Assembly (NCBI RefSeq): GCF_009792795.1
Contig: NZ_VKHQ01000005.1
Coordinates: 353,529 to 417,528 of the forward strand
DNA: 64,000 nucleotides
Source: Cognatiluteimonas profundi
GTDB taxonomy: Bacteria; Pseudomonadota; Gammaproteobacteria; Xanthomonadales; Xanthomonadaceae
Reading direction: 5' to 3'
Below, in pieces: positions 25,800-36,012 of the stretch (positions are counted from its first letter, which is position 1; each line of letters starts with the position of its first letter). A program made the translations under genes and the position numbers. The notes under the pieces are model-generated. The model searched no databases, had not been told where the DNA came from, and saw only the letters and a list, made by a program, of their open reading frames with translations.

Positions 25800-26342
25800 A
25801 TGCAGACCGACGTGACACCGACCGAGCGGTATTCGCGCCAGGCGCGCTGGTTCCATTGGCTGGCGTTCGCAGCCGTTGCGCTGGCGTACGTGTTCATCAA
25901 TTTCCGCGGCGTGTTCCCACGCGGCAGCGATGCGGCCAAGGTGCCGATGCAGGGCCACATCCTGTTCGGGCTGGTCGTACTGGCACTCGTGTTGCCACGC
26001 CTGTTGCATCGGCTGCGCAATGCGCCGCCGCCGGTGGCGCCCGCGATCGCACCATGGGAATCGCTGCTGTCGCGGGTCACGCACTTCGCGTTGTACGCCT
26101 TCCTGCTGGTGCAGCCGCTGCTGGGCTTGTTCACCGTGTGGTCCGGCGGGCCATTGAAGGTGCCGTTCACTACACTGGAGATCCCCTCGCCGATGGCGCC
26201 AGACCACGCCCTGCACGAACAGCTGGGCGGCCTGCATGAGAACATCGGCACGATCTTCTATTACGTGATCGGGCTGCATATCGCCGGCGCGCTGTGGCAC
26301 CACTTCTTCCGCCACGACAACACACTCAAGCGGATGCTGTGA
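25800..26342 (+). CDS. Cytochrome b561-family protein
   Basis: A 180-residue inner-membrane diheme cytochrome with four helices. Candidate heme ligands are His in RWFHWLAF, GHILFGL, GGLHENIG and GLHIAGALWHHFF. Bacterial b561 proteins pass electrons between quinones and periplasmic partners (for example superoxide to ubiquinone in CybB). The ATG at 25800 follows AGGATC. No c-type partner is adjacent. Confidence 0.9.
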   Translation: MQTDVTPTERYSRQARWFHWLAFAAVALAYVFINFRGVFPRGSDAAKVPMQGHILFGLVVLALVLPRLLHRLRNAPPPVAPAIAPWESLLSRVTHFALYAFLLVQPLLGLFTVWSGGPLKVPFTTLEIPSPMAPDHALHEQLGGLHENIGTIFYYVIGLHIAGALWHHFFRHDNTLKRML

Positions 26343-26530
26343 CGATCCGGCAACCGGGCCTGCCGAACCCCGGTCCTGCACGGATCGAGTGAAATGCGCC
26401 AGTCGCCTGGCGGCATTGGTCGTGCCGCGAGGGTGCAATCAGCCACGCGGCCGGCGTAGCGGGACGCACGTCCACAAACCTGAGCGACTCGTTAATGTGA
26501 AGCGCGCGTCAAGCCGTTAGCATCGGGTTC

Positions 26531-28090
<1,560 letters not shown>

Positions 28091-28093
28091 GCC

Positions 28094-28702
28094 TCAGGTC
28101 GGCGCCTTGCCCTCGCGCCAGGTCGGCGTATCGAGCACCTGGGCGAGGTCGCGGTTGCGCAGCTCCCATTGCGCCGACAGGGTCTCGACCGCCTCGAGGA
28201 TGCTCGCGTCGCCGGCATGCGCGCGCATCCGGTCGATCCAGGGTTTGCTCCAGCGGTAGACGGCCGGCACATGCGCGCCGAGGAATTCGTAGGCGATGTC
28301 CCGGTCGTAGACATTGTGCTTGATCGCCACCGCGATGCCTTCGAGGTAATTGAGCACCTGCTTGAGGTCGGCATCGATCTCGCGCTGCTGCCCGGCGGCG
28401 AGGGTGTCGTAGTCCTGCATCGGGTCGTACCAGTCGGCGTACCGCTCCAGTCGCCGGCGGACGTCCATGCGCTCGATTGACGAATAATCCAGCGACAACT
28501 CGACCACGGCCTTGCGCCGGTTCCAGTCGTGCTCCTTGCTGACCTGCTGGTCGGCCTTCTCGATCTGCAGTTGTTGCTGCGCGATCTGCCGTTGCTGCTC
28601 GGTGATCTGGCGGCCGAGGAATCGGATGCTGACCACGAACACGATCAGGGTCAGTGCTGAAACCAGCAGGTTCAGCCACGCCATCAGGTCTGTTGTCGCC
28701 AT
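28094..28702 (-). CDS. DUF4760-domain membrane protein
   Basis: A 202-residue protein with one N-terminal transmembrane helix (LMAWLNLLVSALTLIVFVVSI), a Gln-rich coiled coil (EQQRQIAQQQLQIEKADQQ), and a helical cytoplasmic domain containing YADWYDPMQDY, LNYLEGIAVAIKHNVYD and WSKPWIDRMR, typical of DUF4760. Function is unknown. It is convergent with the hybrid kinase (3-bp gap). Confidence 0.85.
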   Translation of the reverse strand: MATTDLMAWLNLLVSALTLIVFVVSIRFLGRQITEQQRQIAQQQLQIEKADQQVSKEHDWNRRKAVVELSLDYSSIERMDVRRRLERYADWYDPMQDYDTLAAGQQREIDADLKQVLNYLEGIAVAIKHNVYDRDIAYEFLGAHVPAVYRWSKPWIDRMRAHAGDASILEAVETLSAQWELRNRDLAQVLDTPTWREGKAPT

Positions 28703-28828
28703 GACCGGGTTCCGTTCGCGCCAACCTCCAGCTTAATGGCCGGCGCGGCGGATTTGCGGCGTCCCCGCAGCTGGGATGGTCGTGGCCCGCGTATCCTGCG
28801 CGCTTCCCCGCTGCCGTCCGCCCGCCGC

Positions 28829-30439
28829 ATGAAGCCCGACACGATGTCGTTCCACCATCCGGTCGCCTTCTGGGTCGGCTGCCTTGCCGTGGTGGCCGGC
28901 GTGTTCGCGCACATGCCGATGTTCCTGATGGGCCGTGCGATGCACTGGCAGCTGGTGGGCATGCCGATGACGCCGCTGATGCTGGCCGGCATGGCGCTGA
29001 TCCCCGCCGGATTGCTGCTGTCGACGTTCGGGCTGATGCCGCGCCTGGAGCAGGTGCGGCGCACGCTGCACGATTCCAGCCACCTGCACTTCCACATCGC
29101 CGACGGCGTGCCGCTCAATCGCGAGCACTGGAAGCTGGTGGCGGTGCTGGTGGTGGCGCTGGCGATCGATGTGATGAAGCCGGCGACGCTGGGCTTCGTG
29201 GTCCCGGGGATGAGCGCCGAATACGTCATCCCGAAGCCGACCGCGAGCCTGCTCGCGCTGGTCGCGCTGATCGGCACCACGGTGGGCTCGGTCGTGTGGG
29301 GGCGCCTGGCCGACGTGTTCGGTCGCCGCGCCGCGATCCTGCTGTCGGCGCTGATGTTCATGGGCACCGCCATCTGCGGCGCGATGCCGGCGTTCGGCTG
29401 GAACCTGGTGATGTGCTTCCTGATGGGTGCGTCGGCTGGCGGGCTGCTGCCGATCACCTTCACGCTGATGGCCGAAACCATTCCGTCCGCGCATCGCGGC
29501 TGGTTGCTGGTGGCGCTCGGCGGCGTCGGTACCTCCGCGGGCTACCTGCTGGCCGCGGGTTCCGCGTCGCTGCTCGAGCCGATGTTCAGCTGGCGCGTGT
29601 TGTGGCTGCTGGGACTGCCGACGGGCGCGATCATCCTGTTCCTCAACCGCTACATCCCCGAATCACCGCGCTTCCTGTCCAACGCCGGATACGAGCGCGA
29701 GGCGCGCGCGGTGCTGCGCAAGTTCGCCGGCGACTCGGCATCGGACGCGATCGAGACCGACGACGCGCAACATCCCGGCGCGCCGGTGATCGACGAGCGG
29801 CATCCCGTCGTCGGCATGCGCCAGCTGCTGCGCGGCCGCCATGCGCGCATCACCTGGGGGCTGGTGATGTGCGGCATCGCGTGGGGCCTGGTCAACTTCG
29901 GCTTCGTGCTGTGGTTGCCGGTGAACCTCGCGGGGATGGGCGTGGAAGCCGCCGGCGTCAGCAGGTTGCTCGCGCTCTCTGCCGTGCTGGCGCTGCCCGG
30001 CATCGGCGTGGTGATCTGGCTCTACCACCGCTGGTCGAGCTTCAAGTCGCTGGTGCTCTTCATCGGGCTGACCACGCTGGCGCTGCTGGCGTTCTTCGCG
30101 ATGGGATCCGGCGGCGTGCACTCGCAGGCCGTGACCATGGCGGCGACGGTGGCCTTGCTGGTCAGCGTCAGCGGCGTGATCGCGATGCTGATTCCCTACG
30201 CCGCGGAAATCTATCCCGTGCACCTGCGCGGCACCGGCTCGGGCGTGATCGCGGCCAGTTCGAAATTCGGCGGCATCCTCGGCGCGGGCCTGGGCGTGCT
30301 CGGCTTCTTCGGCAATTTCGCCCTGTCGGCCGTGCTGATCGCGGTGCCGATGGCGATCTCCGGCGTGATGCTCTGGCGCAGCGGCATCGAGACGCGCGGA
30401 CAGGGGCTGGAAGACATCCAGGACGCGTTGCAGCGCTGA
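28829..30439 (+). CDS. MFS transporter (sugar:proton-symporter-like)
   Basis: A 536-residue polytopic protein. Two extra N-terminal helices (residues 12-75) precede the 12-helix MFS core. The cytoplasmic loop 2-3 motif is GRLADVFGRRAAIL, and RYIPESPRFL matches the PESPR motif of the sugar porter group, with GTGSGVIAASSKFGGILGAG in the C-half. The substrate is unknown. ATG 28829 is followed by another at 28844; either is feasible. Confidence 0.9.
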   Translation: MKPDTMSFHHPVAFWVGCLAVVAGVFAHMPMFLMGRAMHWQLVGMPMTPLMLAGMALIPAGLLLSTFGLMPRLEQVRRTLHDSSHLHFHIADGVPLNREHWKLVAVLVVALAIDVMKPATLGFVVPGMSAEYVIPKPTASLLALVALIGTTVGSVVWGRLADVFGRRAAILLSALMFMGTAICGAMPAFGWNLVMCFLMGASAGGLLPITFTLMAETIPSAHRGWLLVALGGVGTSAGYLLAAGSASLLEPMFSWRVLWLLGLPTGAIILFLNRYIPESPRFLSNAGYEREARAVLRKFAGDSASDAIETDDAQHPGAPVIDERHPVVGMRQLLRGRHARITWGLVMCGIAWGLVNFGFVLWLPVNLAGMGVEAAGVSRLLALSAVLALPGIGVVIWLYHRWSSFKSLVLFIGLTTLALLAFFAMGSGGVHSQAVTMAATVALLVSVSGVIAMLIPYAAEIYPVHLRGTGSGVIAASSKFGGILGAGLGVLGFFGNFALSAVLIAVPMAISGVMLWRSGIETRGQGLEDIQDALQR

Positions 30440-30571
30440 GCTGCGGTCGCGACCCGCCTGCCGGTCGCAATCCCTGCGATCGTCGCCAGCGATGCTGGGC
30501 GCCTCCTCGTCAGGGAGTGGCCAGGCGGCGGGGCCGGTGGGCGCCGGTCCCGCCGTCGGGTTTCAAGGGTT

Positions 30572-30715
30572 TCAGCCAGCCGGCTTGTCGCCGCACTGGC
30601 ATGCGGCGCACTTGCAGCAGTTGCAGGCGACGCAACGGCACTCGCTGCACTTGCAACAGCCGCAGGCGGCGGCCTGCGCGGCAGCGGAAGAAACGGCGCG
30701 GGTCGAGGTCGACAT
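30572..30715 (-). CDS. Small 12-cysteine metallothionein-like protein
   Basis: A 47-residue peptide with 12 Cys between residues 18 and 41, arranged as CxCC, CxC, CxC, CxCC, CxC and CxC clusters (for example CGCCKCSECRC and CNCCKC). Such density predicts thiolate-cluster binding of Cu(I), Zn or Cd in the cytoplasm. The first 17 residues are Ser/Ala/Thr-rich. ATG 30713-30715 has GGAG about 8 nt upstream. It is transcribed away from the CueR-type regulator, and a CueR-like operator with a -35 box reads toward it. The peptide lacks the classic SmtA pattern and may be a distinct bacterial metallothionein type. Confidence 0.8.
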   Translation of the reverse strand: MSTSTRAVSSAAAQAAACGCCKCSECRCVACNCCKCAACQCGDKPAG

Positions 30716-30755
30716 GGGGAGAGCTCCGGAGATGCGGCCGATTGCCGCGACACGG

Positions 30756-30786
30756 ACTCTGGAGCTTGCCCCGATGGCAAGGTCAA
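30756..30786 (-). promoter_or_regulatory. CueR-type operator/promoter of the metallothionein-like gene
   Basis: Read on the minus strand, TTGACC (30781-30786) is a good -35. A dyad ACCTTGCC...GGGCAAGCT (30763-30783) fills the following 19-20-bp spacer, and a weak -10 (CAGAGT, 30756-30761) follows. An over-long spacer holding an ACCTT...AAGGT-like dyad is the hallmark of MerR/CueR-activated promoters such as E. coli copA. It points at the Cys-rich gene, about 40 nt before its ATG. Confidence 0.7.
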
Positions 30787-30886
30787 CACCGCCGAACCGG
30801 CCCTGTCGAGGCAGGGCGGCCGGACAGGGGCGCGGGTTGACGTTGACCCGGTGGGAAGGTGCACGCTGCACGGACCCGACGTCCCC

Positions 30887-31357
30887 ATGGAATCCACACC
30901 GATGGCCAGGCCCGCCTTGCGTCCCGAACTCGCCGAAGCGCGCCAGCAGGGATTCCACAACATCGGCGAAGCCGCCGCCGCGACCGGCGTGAGCGCGAAG
31001 ATGATCCGCCACTACGAAGCCGCCGGACTCATTCCGACGGCGCAGCGCACCTTCGCCGGCTATCGCCTGTATGCCGATGCCGACCTGCACCGGCTGCGCT
31101 TCATCAAGCGCGCGCGCCTGCTTGGCTTCCCGATGAAACAGATCGAAGTCCTGCTGGGATTGTGGAACGACCGGCAGCGCTCCAGCGCCGAGGTCAAGGC
31201 GCTGGCCGAGGCGCACGCCGCCGAGCTGCAGGAGCGCATCACCGAGATGCAGGCGATGCAGCGCACGCTGCAGTCGCTCGCCCGCCATTGCCACGGCGAC
31301 GCGCGGCCCGAGTGTCCGATCCTGGACGACCTCGCCGGGATGCCGCTGCCGCCCTAG
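30887..31357 (+). CDS. cueR: CueR-like MerR-family copper(I)-responsive regulator
   Basis: A 156-residue regulator with a MerR HTH (NIGEAAAATGVSAKMIRHYE, then GLIPTAQRTFAGYRLY). The metal loop is CHGDARPEC (Cys135-x7-Cys143, the CueR spacing) and NDRQRSSAEVK keeps the Ser (Ser100) at the position of E. coli CueR Ser77, which marks +1-ion sensing. It should activate on Cu(I)/Ag(I)/Au(I). ATG 30887 or 30902 are both possible. No copA lies next to it; the divergent Cys-rich gene is the evident target. Confidence 0.88.
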   Translation: MESTPMARPALRPELAEARQQGFHNIGEAAAATGVSAKMIRHYEAAGLIPTAQRTFAGYRLYADADLHRLRFIKRARLLGFPMKQIEVLLGLWNDRQRSSAEVKALAEAHAAELQERITEMQAMQRTLQSLARHCHGDARPECPILDDLAGMPLPP

Positions 31358-32313
31358 CCCGCCGTGGTGACCTGCTGCTGCAAGCGGGCACACAGCACGC
31401 GCACGGCGTCGCGCAATGCATCCGGCGCACGCACCTCGAACGCGAACGGCAGCCGCGCCAGTTCCCGCGCGAACCAGTCCAGGTCGTCGGCCTGCGCCAG
31501 CAGCCGCACGCCACCATCGGCGGACTGCAGCAGTCCGATCGCATCGAAGACCTCGCGCCGCGCGGTCGCCAGGTCGGTGTGCAGCAGCACGTCGATCGCA
31601 TGCGCGCGCGGAAGCGTCGCCAGCGAGAACGCGAGATGGCCGAGCGCATCGAAGTCGTCCGGCCGGCCAAAGCTCGCCGGCAACGGCGCGACCGCTGCGA
31701 TGCGATCGAGCCGGAACGAGCGCAATCCATTGCGCAGGTGGCAATGGCCGACGGCGTACCAGCGACCGCCGCGCCAGGCGAGGCCATAGGGATCGAAATC
31801 GCGCTCGCTGTCGGCGCGCTGCGCGCTGCGGTAGTGCATGCGCACGCGCTGGCGCGATTGCGCGGCGGCGCTGAGCACGCGCAGCACCCCGCTGTCGCCG
31901 GCCGCCTGCGGGTGGCGCGACAGGTCCAGCGCGATGGTCTGGTCGACCGCGCGCACGCGGCTGCGCAGTGCCGCCGGCATCACGCGCTCAAGCTTGGCCT
32001 GCGCACTGGCGATCGCCGGCGCGGCATCCGCCAGGCCCAGGCCACGCGCGGCGAGCAGGCCCAGCGACAAGGCGAGCGCCTCGTCATCGCCGAACATCAT
32101 CGGCGGCAGCTTGAATCCGGGCACCAGCCGGTAACCGCCGAAGCGGCCGCGCTCGCTGGTCACCGGGATGCCGAGTTCTTCCAGCACCGTGATGTAGCGT
32201 CGCAGGGTGCGGCCGTGCACGCCCAGCTCGCGCGCCAGCTCGGTGCCGGTGACGGCGCCGCGCGCCTGCAACAGCTCGAGCAGGGCAAGCACGCGGGTGG
32301 CCGGACGTTGCAT
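31354..32313 (-). CDS. HTH/WYL-domain transcriptional regulator (YafY-like)
   Basis: A 319-residue regulator. An N-terminal winged HTH (GTELARELGVHGRTLRRYITVLE) is followed by GGYRLVPGFKLPPMMF, the usual linker, and a WYL domain (RDFDPYGLAWRGGRWYAVGHC near residue 180) ending in a WCX-like region. WYL domains sense nucleic acids or nucleotides in several defence-linked regulators, though most are general repressors. ATG 32311-32313 is chosen over a 7-residue extension. Its stop shares a CTAG with the cueR-like stop. Confidence 0.9.
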   Translation of the reverse strand: MQRPATRVLALLELLQARGAVTGTELARELGVHGRTLRRYITVLEELGIPVTSERGRFGGYRLVPGFKLPPMMFGDDEALALSLGLLAARGLGLADAAPAIASAQAKLERVMPAALRSRVRAVDQTIALDLSRHPQAAGDSGVLRVLSAAAQSRQRVRMHYRSAQRADSERDFDPYGLAWRGGRWYAVGHCHLRNGLRSFRLDRIAAVAPLPASFGRPDDFDALGHLAFSLATLPRAHAIDVLLHTDLATARREVFDAIGLLQSADGGVRLLAQADDLDWFARELARLPFAFEVRAPDALRDAVRVLCARLQQQVTTAG

Positions 32314-32398
32314 GGTCGCGAGTCTAACGATCAATCAGGGCGGAATTCGTCCTGGTTGGATCGTAGGCTCCCAGTCGCCCCCAACGCCTGGATGCGCC

Positions 32399-33148
32399 AT
32401 GCCCGACATCGCCGACACGCAAGCCTCCCCCTGCAGCGTGCTGGAACTGCGCCAGTACACACTGCGTCCCGGCCAGCGGGATGTGCTGATCGAGCTGTTC
32501 GAACGCGAATTCATCGAATCGCAGGAAGCCGTCGGCATGACGCTGTTCGGCCAGTTCCGCGACCTCGACGCACCCGACCGCTTCGTCTGGCTGCGTGGAT
32601 TCACCGACATGCCGGCGCGCGCCGCGGCGCTGTCGGCCTTCTACGGTGGTCCGGCCTGGCAGGCCCATCGTGATGCGGCCAACGCGACGATGCTGGATTC
32701 GGACAACGTGCTGCTGCTGCGGCCGGTGCATCCGGATTCGGGCTTTCGCCCTGGCGCGCGTCCGGCATCCGGCCAATCGACAACGCAACTGGTGGTCGCG
32801 ACGCTCTGCCATTTCGCGGCGCCGGTCGACGCCGCGGCGATCGCGTTGCTCGACGACGCCATCACCGCGCTGCTCGTCGACGCCGGCGCGACGATCCTGG
32901 CAACGCTGGTGAGCGAACCGGCGCCGAACAACTTCCCGCGCCTGCCGGTGCGTGAAGGCGAGCACGTGCTCGCATGGTTCATGGCGTTCGACACCATCCA
33001 GGCCTATCTCCAGCACTGCGATGCGCTGGCGGGCAGCCCGGCGTGGCGATCGGCAGCGAGCGAACTGCAACGATTGACGATGCGCAGCGAAACGCTGCGG
33101 CTGGCGCCGACCGCGCGTTCGCGACGACTGCATCCGCGGGACGCATGA
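32399..33148 (+). CDS. NIPSNAP-family protein
   Basis: A 249-residue cytoplasmic protein with ferredoxin-like alpha+beta halves. The NIPSNAP core shows as VLELRQYTLRPGQRDVLIELFE, GQFRDLDAPDRFVWLRGF and FYGGPAWQAHRDAAN. Function is unknown; these proteins resemble dimeric alpha/beta-barrel monooxygenases. ATG 32399-32401 sits at the domain start and the gene is divergent from the WYL regulator, which may control it. LysE follows after 1 bp. Confidence 0.85.
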   Translation: MPDIADTQASPCSVLELRQYTLRPGQRDVLIELFEREFIESQEAVGMTLFGQFRDLDAPDRFVWLRGFTDMPARAAALSAFYGGPAWQAHRDAANATMLDSDNVLLLRPVHPDSGFRPGARPASGQSTTQLVVATLCHFAAPVDAAAIALLDDAITALLVDAGATILATLVSEPAPNNFPRLPVREGEHVLAWFMAFDTIQAYLQHCDALAGSPAWRSAASELQRLTMRSETLRLAPTARSRRLHPRDA

Positions 33149-33149
33149 C

Positions 33150-33785
33150 ATGACCGACACCTCGCACCTGTGGCTGTTCTTCGTGCTGGTGTTCGGCGTG
33201 GTGCTGCTGCCGGGGCTGGACATGGCCTACGTGATGGCGAGCGCGCTGGTCGGCGGTCGCCGCGCCGGCATCGCGGCCACCGCGGGCATCGTCGCCGGCG
33301 GCGTGGTGCACGTGACCATGGGTGCGCTCGGGATCATGGCGGTGCTGCGGCTGTTCCCGGCGGCGTTCAACGCGGTGCTGCTCGCCGGTGCGTTCTACAT
33401 CGCGTGGATCGGGATCTCGCTGCTGCGCAGTCGTGCCATGTTCGGCGAGCTGCCGGCGCAGCGCCTGCGCACGCAGGCAGCGACCTTTCGCCAGGGCATG
33501 CTGACGAGCCTGCTCAATCCGAAGGCCTACCTGTTCATGCTCGCGATCTTCCCGCAGTTCCTGAAGCCGCAATACGGCCTGCCCTGGCTGCAGGCGGTGG
33601 TGTTGTGGCTGATCATCGCGATCACGCAGACCGTGGTCTACGGCGGCATGGCACTGGCCGGCGACCGCGTGCGCGGCGCGCTGGCGACAAGGCCGGCGAC
33701 CGGCGCGGTGCTGGCGAAACTGGTGGGGGCGATCCTGCTCGCGACCGCGTTCTACACCGCGTTCGAGGGCTGGCGGATGCGCTGA
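33150..33785 (+). CDS. LysE/RhtB-family amino-acid exporter
   Basis: A 211-residue inner-membrane protein with six helices. Typical LysE features are FFVLVFGVVLLPGLDMAYVM (a variant of the PGPD motif, here PGLD), RAGIAATAGIVAGGVVHV, and FRQGMLTSLLNPKAYLFMLAIFPQF. It likely exports an amino acid or analogue. The start is 2 nt after the NIPSNAP stop, so the two form an operon. Confidence 0.92.
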   Translation: MTDTSHLWLFFVLVFGVVLLPGLDMAYVMASALVGGRRAGIAATAGIVAGGVVHVTMGALGIMAVLRLFPAAFNAVLLAGAFYIAWIGISLLRSRAMFGELPAQRLRTQAATFRQGMLTSLLNPKAYLFMLAIFPQFLKPQYGLPWLQAVVLWLIIAITQTVVYGGMALAGDRVRGALATRPATGAVLAKLVGAILLATAFYTAFEGWRMR

Positions 33786-33887
33786 CACGCGGCGCGCGAT
33801 TCACCGACACGCGCGTTGCGGTTTGCCTGACGCAATCCGCCCGCGGATCACGGCACGCTGCAGGCCCGCGACGCTCAAGGACGAGCC

Positions 33888-34745
33888 ATGCGACACCTGA
33901 TTGCCCTGCTGTTGTCGATCTGCCTGGCTGCGCCGTTCGTGGCGTCCGCCGCGGCGCCGCCACGCAACATGCTGCCGATGGTCTACAGGGGCGGCGTCGA
34001 CGTCGGCGACTACTGGATCAGCGAGAAGCTCGATGGCGTTCGCGGGCGCTGGGACGGCCATCACCTGTGGGCGCGCAGCGGTGCCCGCATCGATCCGCCA
34101 GCGTGGTTCACGGCGCGCTGGCCTTCGGTGCCGATGGACGGCGAGTTGTGGATCGGGCGCGGCCGCTTCGATGCGATCAGCAAGCTCGTGCGCGCACCTG
34201 GCATCGGTGGCGACGGCTGGCGGCAGGTGCACCTGATGGTGTTCGACCTGCCCGGCGACCCCGGCCGCTTCGAGCAACGCGTGTTGCACATGCGCGCGCT
34301 CGTCGCGGGCGTCGGCAGCGCCTCGTTGCGGGTCATCCCGCAGTACCGCCTGCACGACAGGGCCGAGCTCGACGCGCGCCTCAAGGCGGTTGTCGCCGCC
34401 GGTGGCGAGGGGCTGGTGCTGCAGCACCGCGATGCGCTGTATGTACCCGGACGCAGTGCAACCCTGCTCAAGTACAAACCCTACGACGACACCGAGGCGC
34501 GGGTGGTGGCGTACACCGCCGGCCGGGGCAAATACGCCGGGCAACTCGGCGCGCTGGTCGTGCGTCGACCCGATGGCCTGCAGTTCCGCATCGGCAGCGG
34601 CTTCAGTGATGCGCAACGCAGGCATCCACCCGCGATCGGCAGCAACGTCACCTATCGCTACAACGGGCTGACGTCGAAAGGCACGCCGCGCTTCGCGCGT
34701 TTCATGCGCGTCCGCGACGACATGCCCCCGCCGGATCCGAACTAG
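33888..34745 (+). CDS. ligE: Periplasmic ATP-dependent DNA ligase (LigE type)
   Basis: A 285-residue minimal ligase with a signal peptide (LIALLLSICLAAPFVASAAA). The adenylated lysine is Lys47 in ISEKLDGVRGRW. Further nucleotidyltransferase motifs are visible: DGELWIGRGRFD (motif III), GGEGLVLQHRD (motif IV) and LLKYKPYDDTEARVV (motif V). The C-terminal OB domain ends with NVTYRYNGLTSKGTPRFARF. Exported LigE proteins are thought to act on DNA taken up into the periplasm. It converges on the LprI-like gene. Confidence 0.92.
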   Translation: MRHLIALLLSICLAAPFVASAAAPPRNMLPMVYRGGVDVGDYWISEKLDGVRGRWDGHHLWARSGARIDPPAWFTARWPSVPMDGELWIGRGRFDAISKLVRAPGIGGDGWRQVHLMVFDLPGDPGRFEQRVLHMRALVAGVGSASLRVIPQYRLHDRAELDARLKAVVAAGGEGLVLQHRDALYVPGRSATLLKYKPYDDTEARVVAYTAGRGKYAGQLGALVVRRPDGLQFRIGSGFSDAQRRHPPAIGSNVTYRYNGLTSKGTPRFARFMRVRDDMPPPDPN

Positions 34746-34761
34746 CTCGCGTGCGGGCCGC

Positions 34762-36012
34762 TCAAGGCGGCCGGGTCATTGCCGTGAGGTCGGCGGTCCG
34801 TTCGGCATAGGCGTCCTCGATGCAGCGCACCGTCGTGCAGGCATCGCGCACATGCCTGCGCCAGTCGTCCTGCTCGCGCTGCAACGCAGCCTGGTCGTCG
34901 GTCGTGCGGGCGGCACTGGCATACGTGCGCGTGAGTTCCCAGTCCATCAGCGACAACACCGAGTCTTCGCAGATCAGGTGCTCCGCACGCGTGAAAGCCT
35001 GCTCGCAATCGAAGGCCGGCCCGGCACGGGGCGGCCAGCGCGTCGCAGGATCCGGAATCGGCGGCGGGAGTGTTGCCGTGGCGACCTGCGCCGGCGCGGC
35101 CCAGGCGGGAGGAAATGCATACCCCGCGCACTGGCGTTTGAAGAAGGCGACATAGCGGGATTTCTCTGCCGGATCGTTGCGCGACACCAGTGCCTGGCAC
35201 GCCATGGCGCGTGCCTGCCCGCCACCGGGGCTGGCTGTCGCGACTGCCTGCGTGGCCGCTGGCGCAACGCTGGCCTCGTCGCCGGGCTCGGCGCCGACGG
35301 GCGCCGCGGGCATTGCGTTGTTGCCGGCGACCGGTTCGGGATCTGCAGCTTGGGCAACACTCGACGTCGTCGCCGCGCGCTTCGTGCTGCCGTTGTTGAT
35401 GCTGCCGTTGTCGATGCGGTCCCTGTTGATGCGGTCTTTGGAAGCCAACTCGGGCTGCAGGTGCAGCAGGATGCGCTCGCCACCCTCGCCGGGAACCCAG
35501 TACAGCACGCCCTTCATGTCGCCCGGCACCTCGTACACGATCTTCCCGCGCGCACTCGCCGATGGCTGCAGCACCTGCAGCTGCAGGTAACCATCGGCGA
35601 AGATGTTGACCGGAGTGGCGAATGTCCGCTCGCGTTGCTCGTCGACGGCAACCAGCTTTCCTTCGGAGAACACGCGCGGCTGCGTATCCGTGTTGCGCAC
35701 GTCCACGTCGAGAACGACGAACCGGTTACCCGTGGCAGGCTGCTTGGCGTCGAAGCCGGACACGCTGATGCGGTCAGCGGTGTGCGCACCGTCCAGGGCG
35801 ATCCGCAGCGGCTTGGTCGACGTGGCCTGGCCGGGTTGCTGCGCGGCGCCGAATCCGTCGATCGCGCTGCTGCTCCCGCCGTCCTTGCCCTGGCACCCGG
35901 CGATCGCAACGACCGCAATCGCGAGCAGGCAGCGACGAGCCGGGTGCGCCGAACCCGTCCGGACGCGTGGACGGTGCCTGGGCGCACTGCTCGATAGGTC
36001 CCGACATGCCAT
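34762..36012 (-). CDS. DUF4352 / LprI-like lipoprotein
   Basis: A 416-residue exported lipoprotein with lipobox VAIAGC after a basic n-region. Residues about 55-185 (RFVVLDVDVRNTDTQPRVFS; IFADGYLQLQVLQP) resemble the DUF4352 Ig-like fold. A linker with the repetitive RINRDRIDNGSINNGS and an Ala/Pro-rich tract follows. The C-terminal 90 residues (FDCEQAFTRAEHLICED; DDWRRHVRDAC) match the LprI/lysozyme-inhibitor-like four-Cys helical motif. The start is uncertain: ATG 36010-36012 overlaps a TTG in frame and has no clear ribosome binding site. Confidence 0.8.
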   Translation of the reverse strand: MACRDLSSSAPRHRPRVRTGSAHPARRCLLAIAVVAIAGCQGKDGGSSSAIDGFGAAQQPGQATSTKPLRIALDGAHTADRISVSGFDAKQPATGNRFVVLDVDVRNTDTQPRVFSEGKLVAVDEQRERTFATPVNIFADGYLQLQVLQPSASARGKIVYEVPGDMKGVLYWVPGEGGERILLHLQPELASKDRINRDRIDNGSINNGSTKRAATTSSVAQAADPEPVAGNNAMPAAPVGAEPGDEASVAPAATQAVATASPGGGQARAMACQALVSRNDPAEKSRYVAFFKRQCAGYAFPPAWAAPAQVATATLPPPIPDPATRWPPRAGPAFDCEQAFTRAEHLICEDSVLSLMDWELTRTYASAARTTDDQAALQREQDDWRRHVRDACTTVRCIEDAYAERTADLTAMTRPP

